This document shows positions 31,236 to 38,651 of a DNA stretch of 64,000 nucleotides, one piece after another. The notes under the pieces are model-generated. The model saw only the letters and a program-made list of their open reading frames with translations, did no database searches and was not told the origin of the DNA. A program made the position numbers and the translations under genes. This stretch comes from Gemmobacter sp. (GTDB lineage Bacteria; Pseudomonadota; Alphaproteobacteria; Rhodobacterales; Rhodobacteraceae), in contig NZ_JAUCBS010000013.1 of the NCBI RefSeq assembly GCF_034676705.1, forward strand, positions 2,584,501-2,648,500, read 5' to 3'. Positions within the stretch are counted from its first letter, which is position 1, and each line of letters starts with the position of its first letter.

Positions 31236-31706
31236 CTAGCGGATGCGCGCCGGCACCCCGACCGCCACGGCCCCGGCCGGCACATCGCGCAGCACTACCG
31301 CATTGGCGCCGATCCGCGCGCCATCGCCCACCGCCACATCGCCCAGAACCTTGGCCCCGGCGCCGATATCCACCCCGGCGCCAATGCGCGGCGCCTTTGG
31401 CGTTGCCTCGACCAGCCCGATGGTAACCTGCTGGAAGATCAGGCAGTTCGGCCCGATTTCAACATCGGGATGAAGGACGATGCCATTGGGATGCGGCATG
31501 ACCAGACCCCCGCCGATACGACAGCTTAGCGGGATGTCCGCCCCCGTCACCACCGACCAGAACCTGTAGTGCAGCACCCACCAGCGCCGCCCAAGCGGCC
31601 CCCGCGCAGCCTGCCAGCGCCGGATGGATCGCAGCAGCCGCCGGGACGGATCCCAGAATCGGGTCGGAACCTCGCGGGTCCAGTCGGGATCGGGTGAGGC
31701 GCGCAT
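31236..31706 (-). CDS. Serine acetyltransferase-like hexapeptide-repeat protein
   Basis: A 156-residue left-handed beta-helix acyltransferase. Hexapeptide repeats run from about residue 62 (IPLSCRIGGGLVMPHPNGIVLHP, IGAGVDIGAGAKVLGD). It resembles the C-terminal half of CysE and colanic-acid type acetyltransferases and may modify a sugar or serine. The N terminus is basic and lacks the CysE helical domain, so cysteine synthesis is doubtful. An in-frame ATG at 31751 is an alternative start. Confidence 0.7.
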   Translation of the reverse strand: MRASPDPDWTREVPTRFWDPSRRLLRSIRRWQAARGPLGRRWWVLHYRFWSVVTGADIPLSCRIGGGLVMPHPNGIVLHPDVEIGPNCLIFQQVTIGLVEATPKAPRIGAGVDIGAGAKVLGDVAVGDGARIGANAVVLRDVPAGAVAVGVPARIR

Positions 31707-31737
31707 GTCGCCGACCCTAGCGGGCGGCACCGCAAAA

Positions 31738-31766
31738 GCAAGCGGCCCCACCGAAGCGGGGCCGCC
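31738..31766 (-). terminator. Terminator of the di-haem peroxidase gene
   Basis: GCGGCCCC and GGGGCCGC form a stem around a nine-base loop, followed on the minus strand by TTGCTTTTGC. It stands 11 bases after the peroxidase stop. Confidence 0.65.
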
Positions 31767-31776
31767 CCTGTCGCGT

Positions 31777-32814
31777 CTAGCGCACTTCAGCGGTCGGGCG
31801 CGGCGTGGTCGCCGTCTCGGCAGGCAGGACCGGCAGCGCGACTTCGGGAACCGCGCCCGTCAGGCTGCCCAGGAATGCCACGACCTGATCTGCCTCGGCA
31901 TCGCTCAGCGCCTCGCCCAGCTGGCTTTCCGCCATGATCTGCACCGCAACCTTCAGATCCCAGACCTTGCCGGAATGGAAATAGGGCGCTGTCTGGGCAA
32001 TGTTGCGCAGGGGCGCGGCGCGGAAGACATATTCGTCATCGGCCGTCTCGGTAACGGCAAAGCGGCCCTTGTCGCCGGGCGGCAGGATTTCGGCGCCGGG
32101 CTTCTCGATCAGGCCAAAGGGATAGTAGCCGTGGCCGCCGACGTTGACCCCCGAATGGCACGAGGAACAGCCCTTGTCGATGAACAGCGTCAGCCCCGCC
32201 TTCTGCTCGGCGCTCAGCGCGGCATCGTCGCCGTTCAGCCAGGCATCGAACGGTGCCGGGGTGATCAGCGTGGCTTCGAAGGCCTCGATCGCCATCGCCA
32301 TGTTGTCAAAGCTCACCGGATCGGCCTGATCGGGAAAGGCCGCCTTGAACCAGTTGCCATAGGCCGGCATCGACTTCAGCGTTACCACCACGTTTTCCGG
32401 CGTATTGGCCATTTCGACCCCGGCCTGCACCGGACCCTTGGCCTGTGCCTTCAGATCCTCTGCCCGGCCATCCCAGAACTGCGCCTCGTTCAGCACGGCG
32501 TTCAGCACGGTCGGGCTGTTGCGGGGACCCTTCTGCCAACCATGGCCGACCGAAGTTTCCATGTTGTCGTCGCCGCCGGTGGTCAGGTTGTGGCAGCTGT
32601 AGCAGCTGAACACACCCGAGGCCGAAATGCGCGGATCGAAGAACAGCGCCTTGCCCAGCGCGATCTTTTCGGGCGTCACCCGGTTGTCCTTGAGCGCGGG
32701 AACAGTCGAGGGCAGCGGCGCGAAATATTCCTTGGCGGAATCGCGCAGTTCGTCGGCTTGCGCCGCGCCGACAAGGGCTGTCGTCGCGCAAAGAAGGCTG
32801 GCCAGCAGTCGCAT
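31777..32814 (-). CDS. ccp: Di-haem cytochrome c peroxidase
   Basis: The periplasmic 345-residue protein has a Sec signal peptide (residues 1-20, ending GAAQA) and two haem c sites, CYSCH at 71-75 and CSSCH near the middle. This matches bacterial CcpA/MauG-type peroxidases that reduce hydrogen peroxide with electrons from cytochrome c. The extra run FDPRISASGVFSC is typical. ATG 32814 follows GGAG. A perfect FNR box 67 bases upstream suggests microaerobic induction, as for Paracoccus ccp. The proline-rich C-terminal tail is unusual. Confidence 0.92.
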   Translation of the reverse strand: MRLLASLLCATTALVGAAQADELRDSAKEYFAPLPSTVPALKDNRVTPEKIALGKALFFDPRISASGVFSCYSCHNLTTGGDDNMETSVGHGWQKGPRNSPTVLNAVLNEAQFWDGRAEDLKAQAKGPVQAGVEMANTPENVVVTLKSMPAYGNWFKAAFPDQADPVSFDNMAMAIEAFEATLITPAPFDAWLNGDDAALSAEQKAGLTLFIDKGCSSCHSGVNVGGHGYYPFGLIEKPGAEILPPGDKGRFAVTETADDEYVFRAAPLRNIAQTAPYFHSGKVWDLKVAVQIMAESQLGEALSDAEADQVVAFLGSLTGAVPEVALPVLPAETATTPRPTAEVR

Positions 32815-32880
32815 GGGGATCTCCGTAGCAATTGATCGCGCGCTCCACATTCTCCTTAGCGGATCGGCGCGCATGAAACC

Positions 32881-32894
32881 TTGATTTGTATCAA
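32881..32894. promoter_or_regulatory. FNR/FnrL box TTGAT-N4-ATCAA
   Basis: TTGATTTGTATCAA is a perfect match to the FNR consensus. It lies between the divergent peroxidase (start 32814) and threonine-dehydratase-like gene (start 32967), 67 and 72 bases from the two starts. Control of ccp is most likely; control of the other gene is possible. Confidence 0.75.
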
Positions 32895-32966
32895 TTCCAA
32901 ACATACCACCTGTCGGGCAATGACCCCGTCGCGCCGGCAGGCCCTGCTGGCAGCAAGGAGCCCGCC

Positions 32967-33947
32967 ATGACCCACCCGCCCTTTACCCTGGCCGAACTGG
33001 AAGCCGCCGCCCGGCTGGTGCATGCCAGCATCCCGCCGACGCCGCTGCACCACTGGCCACTGTTGTCGCAACGCGCGGGGACCGAGGTCTGGGTCAAGCA
33101 TGAAAACCACCTGCCGACCGGCGCCTTCAAGGTGCGGGGCGGGGTGACGCTGGTGGACTGGCTGCGCCACACCCAGCCCGATTGCCCCGGCATCATCACC
33201 GCGACCCGCGGCAACCATGGCCAGTCGCAGGCCCGGGCCGCCGTGGCGGCGGGCCTGCGCGCCGTCATCTATGTGCCGCGTGGCAATTCGGTGGAAAAGA
33301 ACGCCGCGATGCGGGCCTATGGCGCCGAACTGCGCGAGGTCGGCGACGATTTCGACACCGCCCGCCTGGCCGCCATGGCCGCGGCCGAGGCCGAGGGCCT
33401 GTTCCCCGTGCCGCCCTTTCACCCCGAACTGCTGCGCGGCGTTGCCACCTATGGGCTGGAGATGCTGACCGCCCGCCCCGATCTGGACACGGTCTATGTG
33501 CCGATCGGCTGCGGGTCCGGCATCTGCGGCGTGATCGCGGCCCGCGATGCGCTGGGGTTGCAGACCGAGGTGGTGGGCGTGGTCGCCGCCGGGGCGGCGG
33601 GGGCGAAACTGTCGGCCGAGGCGGGGCAACTGGTTGAAACCGCCAGCGCCCGCACCTTTGCCGACGGGCTGGCCGTGCGCGTGCCCGTGCAGGCGGCGCT
33701 GGACATCTACGGCCCCGGCGCCGCCCGGATCCTTGCGGTGGACGATGACCAGATCGCCGCAGCGGTGCGGGCGATCTATACCGATACCCACAACCTGGCC
33801 GAAGGCGCCGGCGCCGCCGCGCTGGCCGGGCTGCTGGCCGAACGCGACCGCATGGCCGGGCGCCGGGTGGGCATCGTGCTGTCGGGCGGCAATATCGACG
33901 CCAGCGTGTTTTCCCAGGTGCTGACGGGCGCTGTGCCTGCGGCGTAA
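32967..33947 (+). CDS. Threonine dehydratase-like PLP enzyme
   Basis: A 326-residue fold-type II PLP enzyme. Lys55 in GAFKVRGG should hold the cofactor, GCGSGICG near residue 180 is the phosphate loop, and SGGNI near the end closes the site. It would deaminate threonine, serine or a related hydroxy amino acid to a 2-oxo acid; hydroxyectoine-type dehydratases are an alternative. There is no regulatory ACT domain, as in catabolic enzymes. GGAG-rich sequence lies before ATG 32967. Confidence 0.82.
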   Translation: MTHPPFTLAELEAAARLVHASIPPTPLHHWPLLSQRAGTEVWVKHENHLPTGAFKVRGGVTLVDWLRHTQPDCPGIITATRGNHGQSQARAAVAAGLRAVIYVPRGNSVEKNAAMRAYGAELREVGDDFDTARLAAMAAAEAEGLFPVPPFHPELLRGVATYGLEMLTARPDLDTVYVPIGCGSGICGVIAARDALGLQTEVVGVVAAGAAGAKLSAEAGQLVETASARTFADGLAVRVPVQAALDIYGPGAARILAVDDDQIAAAVRAIYTDTHNLAEGAGAAALAGLLAERDRMAGRRVGIVLSGGNIDASVFSQVLTGAVPAA

Positions 33948-34023
33948 CCGCTCCCGCACCCCTTGTGCCGGGCAGGCCCGGCACCGGGCCTTGGGCCGGG
34001 CGCCGCGCGTTCCGCGCAGCGTG

Positions 34024-34062
34024 CCTCCGGCGGGGGTATTTTGAAAAAGGCAAAACAGGCAA
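34024..34062 (-). repeat. CTTTTTC-AAATACCCC element between convergent gene ends
   Basis: On the minus strand: TTTGCCTGTTTTGCC, TTTTTC, then AAAATACCCCC. It is a variant of the dispersed element, very like the copy at 60165, and lies between the PLP enzyme gene and tRNA-Asp copy 1. Confidence 0.55.
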
Positions 34063-34116
34063 AGGGCTTGCGCGCCGATCCTGATCGGTTTTGCTCAGTC
34101 GTTTCAGGGGGAAAAG

Positions 34117-34193
34117 TGGCGCGGTTGACGGGGCTCGAACCCGCGACCCCCGGCGTGACAGGCCGGTACTCTAACCGACTGAGCTACAACCGC
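34117..34193 (-). tRNA. tRNA-Asp (GTC), copy 1
   Basis: The minus strand folds as a 77-base tRNA. Acceptor GCGGTTG pairs with CAACCGC, followed by discriminator G and encoded CCA. The D arm holds AGTCGGTTAGA, the anticodon loop is CTGTCAC with anticodon GTC (Asp), and the T loop is TTCGAGC. It is identical to copy 2 at 35182-35258. Confidence 0.95.
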
Positions 34194-34206
34194 GCGTGAG
34201 CTGGGA

Positions 34207-34233
34207 GGTATAGGATGCGCTGGGGGGCGTCAA
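34207..34233 (-). promoter_or_regulatory. Promoter of tRNA-Asp copy 1
   Basis: TTGACG (34228-34233) and TATACC (34207-34212) on the minus strand have a 15-base spacer rich in C, just upstream of the tRNA. The same arrangement precedes copy 2, which supports its use. Confidence 0.5.
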
Positions 34234-34306
34234 GCGGAAGGTGACGGAAAAGCGACGTTTTTTCCGGTTTGCCGCGCGCCGCCCGTGCCCCTTTGCCTTT
34301 TTCCAA

Positions 34307-35018
34307 GGCTCTAGACCAGGAATGTTTTGAGTTCATTGGCGAGCGTATCGGGACCTTTGCCCCATCGCCATTCACATTCCTTAAGATGGAGCTCGAAGTT
34401 CACGCTTACGCCGTTGAACTTCGCGAGCCTTCGCTTGGTGAAACTCCAGAAGCTCTCGATCCCGTTGATGTGGACGCCATCCTTCGAGAACGCCTTCGGC
34501 CGGGCCTTCCTGATCCGCAGATGGCGGTCGTATCCGACATCGACCAGCCCGTCGTAGGCGCGCCAGCCGTCCGGGACGACCGTGGCGTCCAGAGCGATCC
34601 TGCCTCGGATAAGTGCTTGAAGTGTTTTCTTGTTGGTGTCCGGAACGATCTCGGTGAAGACCCTGCCGCCGCGCTCGAAGACGCCGAAGACCGGCTGTTT
34701 CAGAGTGCCGCGCCCGCGCTTGAGCTTGCCGGTGACGCCGCGCGGGCGGGTGGGGCCGAAGTAACTTTCGTCGATCTCGACGGTGCCGGTGCAGAGTGCT
34801 TCGCGGGCCAGGGTCTGCTGGTGAGTGGCGATAGCGGTGCGGAACAGGTGGTAATATCGGTTAACGGTGGTGCGGCTGAGGCCAAGGAAGAGCGCAGCCT
34901 GGGAGGCTGTCAGGTCGGCCACGAAGGCACGAAGCAGTTTTTCACGGCGGTAGCGCGATAACCCGTTCTTCTTGTTCATAGAAAGACCATATCCTGGAAG
35001 GATTCCTGGTCTAGAGCC
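34307..35018 (-). mobile_element. IS1595-family insertion sequence (712 bp)
   Basis: Perfect 17-base terminal inverted repeats (GGCTCTAGACCAGGAAT, 34307-34323 and 35002-35018) enclose one transposase gene. The flanks carry a direct repeat TTTCCAA (34300-34306 and 35019-35025), a probable target duplication of 7 bp; the family usually makes 8. Removing the IS and one repeat copy restores the dispersed motif CTTTTTCCAAATACCC. The IS lies between two identical tRNA-Asp genes. Confidence 0.87.
34311..34979 (-). CDS. IS1595-family transposase
   Basis: A 222-residue DDE transposase. An N-terminal helix-turn-helix (ASQAALFLGLSRTTVNRYYHLF) precedes the catalytic core with EIDESYFG, DGWRAYDGL and HINGIESFWSFTKRRL, typical of the IS1016/IS1595 group. 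The short N terminus lacks the zinc ribbon found in some members. The frame is intact and the stop codon lies inside the left terminal repeat, so the element may be active. Confidence 0.88.
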   Translation of the reverse strand: MNKKNGLSRYRREKLLRAFVADLTASQAALFLGLSRTTVNRYYHLFRTAIATHQQTLAREALCTGTVEIDESYFGPTRPRGVTGKLKRGRGTLKQPVFGVFERGGRVFTEIVPDTNKKTLQALIRGRIALDATVVPDGWRAYDGLVDVGYDRHLRIRKARPKAFSKDGVHINGIESFWSFTKRRLAKFNGVSVNFELHLKECEWRWGKGPDTLANELKTFLV

Positions 35019-35181
35019 TTTCCAAATACCCATGCGACGGCGCCACCCGCACAACAGCTGGCAGGTGCAAGGCAGCACATATTCCGTGTTGCAGCATTTG
35101 AGGCAGCGTTTCCCGACCAATGCGGAACGCCCGACAGGCGCGCCTTGCAGCACGCCGGGACAATTTCCAACAAGGGGAAAG

Positions 35182-35258
35182 TGGCGCGGTTGACGGGGCT
35201 CGAACCCGCGACCCCCGGCGTGACAGGCCGGTACTCTAACCGACTGAGCTACAACCGC
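35182..35258 (-). tRNA. tRNA-Asp (GTC), copy 2
   Basis: It has the same 77-base sequence and fold as copy 1, with anticodon GTC and encoded CCA. The bases just 3' (GGGAAA-type) and 5' (CTATAGGATGCG...GGGGGGCGTCAAGCGG) also resemble those of copy 1, so a unit of tRNA plus promoter appears duplicated. Confidence 0.95.
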
Positions 35259-35271
35259 GCGTGAGGGGTGA

Positions 35272-35298
35272 ACTATAGGATGCGTCGGGGGGCGTCAA
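35272..35298 (-). promoter_or_regulatory. Promoter of tRNA-Asp copy 2
   Basis: TTGACG (35293-35298) and TATAGT (35272-35277) on the minus strand with 15-base spacing, 13 bases before the tRNA 5' end. This matches the arrangement at copy 1. Confidence 0.55.
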
Positions 35299-35349
35299 GC
35301 GGCCGGGGGGAAATTTCTGCGCATTTTTCGCAGGCTTGTCGCGGCCATG

Positions 35350-35375
35350 AAAAAGGGCGGGGAAATCCCCGCCCT
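35350..35375 (-). terminator. Terminator of the polyamine-type ABC operon
   Basis: The stem AGGGCGGGGA / TCCCCGCCCT is followed by TTTTT on the minus strand, 10 bases after the ATPase stop. Confidence 0.85.
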
Positions 35376-35385
35376 GCGCGCCCCC

Positions 35386-36522
35386 CTACCGGAACAGCAC
35401 CAGCGCGCCCGGCGACCAGGCCACGCGCGTGCGGGTGCCGCGATCCAGCACCGGACGGCCGAAGACATTGCGCATCGACAGCCGGACCGGGGCGGCCACG
35501 CCATCCAGCTTCACATCGTAATAGGTCATGTCGCCGTAATAGACGACTTCCTCGATCACGCCGGGGCTTTCGCGGTCGGTGGCCTGCTGGCCATCATAAA
35601 GCAGCGTCAGCGTTTCGGGGCGGAAGCCGACCGACACTTCGCCCGTCAGCGCGCCGGGGGACTGGCGCGCGGCGATATGGCAGCGGCCAAGGCCCGCCAC
35701 ATCCACGTCAAAGCCATCCGGGGTTTCCGCCGCGATCGTTGCCGGCAGGAAGTTCATCGTGCCGATGAAATCCGCCACCTGCCGCGACTTGGGCAGGCGA
35801 TACAGCGTTTCGGGATCGTCCAGCTGGGCGATCTGGCCTTCGAACATCACGGCGATGCGGTCGGACATCACCAGCGCCTCCTCCTGGTCATGGGTCACCA
35901 GAATGAAGGTGATGCCGACCTGGCGTTGCAGCTTGATCAGTTCGACCTGCATCTGTTCGCGCATCTTCTTGTCGAGCGCGGACAGCGGTTCGTCCAGCAG
36001 CAGCACCTTGGGTTTCAGGATCAGCGCGCGGGCCAGCGCCACGCGCTGCCGCTGGCCGCCGGACATGGCATGCGCGGCGCGCTTGCCATAGCCTTTCAGG
36101 CCCACCATCTCCAGCGCCTCCTGCACGGCGCGGTCCTTTTCGGCCCTGGACCGCGGATCGCGGCGCAGGCCGAAACCGACGTTCTGTTCCACCGTCAGAT
36201 GCGGGAAGATGGCGTAGGACTGGAACACCATGTTGGTGGGCCGGCGGTTGGCCGGCACGCCTTCCATGCTGCGCCCGTCGATCTTCAGGATGCCCGAGGA
36301 CACATCCTCGAACCCGGCGATGGTGCGCAAGAGCGTGGTCTTGCCACAGCCCGACGGCCCCAGCAGCGAAAAGAACTCGCCTTGCCGGATGGTGGCGGTG
36401 ATGCCGCGCAGGGCGTGGTAATCGCCATAGTATTTCTGGATGTTCTCCAGCTCGATCAGCGGCTTGCGGGCGGCACGCTCGGCTTCGGTCGCCTTGGCCA
36501 GCGAGGGGGCGGGATTGCTCAC
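35386..36522 (-). CDS. potA: Polyamine-type ABC transporter ATPase (PotA-like)
   Basis: A 378-residue ATPase of the spermidine/putrescine importer family. An N-terminal nucleotide-binding domain has GPSGCGKTTLLR, signature MSGGQRQRVALARAL, VLLLDEPLSALD and VTHDQEEA. A C-terminal TOBE regulatory domain follows (VSVGFRPETLTLLY...). Length matches PotA/PotG. Its ATG overlaps the stop of the upstream permease by four bases. The importer may carry polyamines or a related cation; no binding protein is adjacent to confirm this. Confidence 0.88.
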   Translation of the reverse strand: MSNPAPSLAKATEAERAARKPLIELENIQKYYGDYHALRGITATIRQGEFFSLLGPSGCGKTTLLRTIAGFEDVSSGILKIDGRSMEGVPANRRPTNMVFQSYAIFPHLTVEQNVGFGLRRDPRSRAEKDRAVQEALEMVGLKGYGKRAAHAMSGGQRQRVALARALILKPKVLLLDEPLSALDKKMREQMQVELIKLQRQVGITFILVTHDQEEALVMSDRIAVMFEGQIAQLDDPETLYRLPKSRQVADFIGTMNFLPATIAAETPDGFDVDVAGLGRCHIAARQSPGALTGEVSVGFRPETLTLLYDGQQATDRESPGVIEEVVYYGDMTYYDVKLDGVAAPVRLSMRNVFGRPVLDRGTRTRVAWSPGALVLFR

Positions 36523-37328
36523 AGGAAGCCTCCGGTATCCTTGCCGCCCGATTTGGCAATGCCGCGGCGGCGATAATATTCGGCGATGGTCAGAAGAACG
36601 ATGGACAGGATCACCAGGATGGTCCCCAGCGCCATGATCACGGGCACCGCCTGCGGAAAGCGGAACTGCGAAAAGATGTATACCGGCAGGGTCGGCTCGG
36701 TGCCCGCAAGGAAGAAGGCGATGATGAATTCATCCAGGCTGATGGTGAACGAGATCAGCAGCGACGATACGATCCCCGGCGCCACCAGCGGCAGGATGAT
36801 CAGCCGGAAGGTGGACCAGCGGGATTCCCCCAGATCATAGGCCGCTTCCTCCAACGAACGGTCCAGCGACTGGAAGGCCGAATTCAGGATGGCCACCGTA
36901 TAGGGCGTGCAGATCAGCACATGGCCCAGGATCACCGTCCAGATCGACAGCGGAATCCCCAGGCCCAGCAGCACGCCGAACAGCGACACCGCAACGATGA
37001 TTTCCGGCAGCACCAGCGGCAGCATGACCAGCCCCACGATGCCGCCCTTGGCCGGAAAGTTGTAGCGGGTGGCGGCGCGGGCGGTGAAGATGCCAAGGCA
37101 GGTCGCCATCACGGCCGAGCTGACCGCGATGATCAGCGAATTCTTGACCGCCATGTGCAGCGTCGCATTGCCGAACATCGCCTCGAACCACTTGGTGGTG
37201 AAGCCTTGCAGCGGAAAGGCGATGATCGTGCCATCGTTGAAGGCAAAGATCGGCAGCAGCAGGATGGGCGCGTACAGGAAGACCAGATAGGCCAGCGCAT
37301 AGATCTTGAACAGCCGGCCCCCGGTCAT
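36519..37328 (-). CDS. potC: Polyamine-type ABC transporter permease (PotC-like)
   Basis: A 269-residue inner-membrane permease with six predicted helices. It has the EAA loop EEAAYDLGESRWSTFRLIILPLVAPGI (split here for brevity) typical of PotC. It forms a heterodimeric channel with the PotB-like subunit. Its start overlaps the PotB stop and its stop overlaps the PotA start, each by four bases (ATGA). Confidence 0.88.
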   Translation of the reverse strand: MTGGRLFKIYALAYLVFLYAPILLLPIFAFNDGTIIAFPLQGFTTKWFEAMFGNATLHMAVKNSLIIAVSSAVMATCLGIFTARAATRYNFPAKGGIVGLVMLPLVLPEIIVAVSLFGVLLGLGIPLSIWTVILGHVLICTPYTVAILNSAFQSLDRSLEEAAYDLGESRWSTFRLIILPLVAPGIVSSLLISFTISLDEFIIAFFLAGTEPTLPVYIFSQFRFPQAVPVIMALGTILVILSIVLLTIAEYYRRRGIAKSGGKDTGGFL

Positions 37329-38212
37329 TTCGCGCCCCGCAGGAAACGGCGGTTCAGGAACAGGAACAGCAGGCTGATCGCCGTGACCATCAGCATGGCG
37401 GAAATCGCGATGGCGGATCCGGCGGGATAGTTGTCAAGCCGCAGGTATTGCAGCTGGATCAGGTTCGCCACCATCCGCCCTTCGGGCCCGCCCAGCAGTT
37501 GCGGCGTGACATAATCGCCAATGGTCGGGATGAACACGATCAGGACCGAAGCGATGACGCCCGGCATGGCCAGCGGCAGGGTGACGCGCCAGAAGGTCAT
37601 CAGGTGGCTTTCGCCCAGATCCTGCCCTGCCTCCAGCAGCGAACGGTCGATCTTTTCCAACGCGACAAAGATCGGCAGGATCGCAAAGGGCGCATAGGCA
37701 TGTGCCAGCGTGATCACCACCGAATTGACGTTGTAGAGGATGAAAGTCAGCGGCTCGTCAATGACGCCCAGGCCCAGCAGGCCCGAGTTGATGACACCGT
37801 TGAAGCCCAGGATCACCTTCCACAGGAACACCCGGATCAGATAGCTGGTCCAGAACGGAATGGTGATCAGGAACAGCCACATGCTCTTGCGCGATGGCCG
37901 GACGTGGAAGCTGATGAAATAGGCCACCGGAAAGGCCAGCAGCACCGTCACCAGCGTCACCATCATGGCCACCCACAGCGAGCGCAGCATGACGGTGCGC
38001 ACCAGCGGGTCGCCCCAGGCGTCGATGTAGTTCTGGAAGGTGAAGTCCCAGATGATGGTCAGGTAACCATCGGTCAGGAACGAATACAGGAACAGCAACC
38101 CCAGCGGGGCCGCCAGCAGAAGCACGGCGTAGATTGCCGGTGGGCTGATCAGCGTCAGCCCGTTCGCTGCCTCGGACCTGCGCAGCCGGTGCAGCGCGCC
38201 TTCGGAACTCAT
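37325..38212 (-). CDS. potB: Polyamine-type ABC transporter permease (PotB-like)
   Basis: A 295-residue permease with six helices. The conserved loop reads LEAGQDLGESHLMTFWRVTLPLA. It is the first gene of the three-gene operon. The ATG at 38212 after a G-rich box is chosen, but 38251 (39 bases upstream) is equally possible. No PotD-like binding protein gene is present next to it. Confidence 0.85.
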   Translation of the reverse strand: MSSEGALHRLRRSEAANGLTLISPPAIYAVLLLAAPLGLLFLYSFLTDGYLTIIWDFTFQNYIDAWGDPLVRTVMLRSLWVAMMVTLVTVLLAFPVAYFISFHVRPSRKSMWLFLITIPFWTSYLIRVFLWKVILGFNGVINSGLLGLGVIDEPLTFILYNVNSVVITLAHAYAPFAILPIFVALEKIDRSLLEAGQDLGESHLMTFWRVTLPLAMPGVIASVLIVFIPTIGDYVTPQLLGGPEGRMVANLIQLQYLRLDNYPAGSAIAISAMLMVTAISLLFLFLNRRFLRGAK

Positions 38213-38282
38213 GGCGCCCCCTGTCGGACGTTTCTTCGTGGTTCCGTCCATCTTGCACAGGGCCGCCACGAAGAAAAGTGAT

Positions 38283-38543
38283 TCAGCGCGCGACAGCCTC
38301 GATCGCGATGGCGCGGCGTTTCAGTTCCGCATAAAGCGCGGGCAACACGCGCGTTTCTGCCACCGCACTCTCCAGCGCCTCGCGCAGCGGGGCGGTGTCG
38401 GGCATCTCTCCGACCACCCGCCAGACCATCCGGCAGGCGATTCCGTCATCGTAGACGATTTCGGTCTGACCGCGGCGGCCCAGCCGCAGGCCAAGAAAAT
38501 CCGATGCGCCGCGGGCGCTGTGATAGGCGAAACTGGTGGCCAT
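38283..38543 (-). CDS. Hypothetical protein
   Basis: An 86-residue soluble protein starting MATSFAYHSARG, with a central DDGIACRMVWRVVGEMPD strand pair and a C-terminal helix. No family is recognised. It lies upstream of the polyamine-type operon on the same strand and is 70 bases away from it, so it may share its transcript. Function unknown. Confidence 0.6.
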   Translation of the reverse strand: MATSFAYHSARGASDFLGLRLGRRGQTEIVYDDGIACRMVWRVVGEMPDTAPLREALESAVAETRVLPALYAELKRRAIAIEAVAR

Positions 38544-38651
38544 CTTCTGGTCTCGTTGCTGCTTCGATCCGCAAACTGTGCCTGCCGGTCTGCCCATGCG
38601 TCAATCTGTGCGCAAGATTCCGCCGACCGGGCGGGTCTTTCGTGCCACAGG

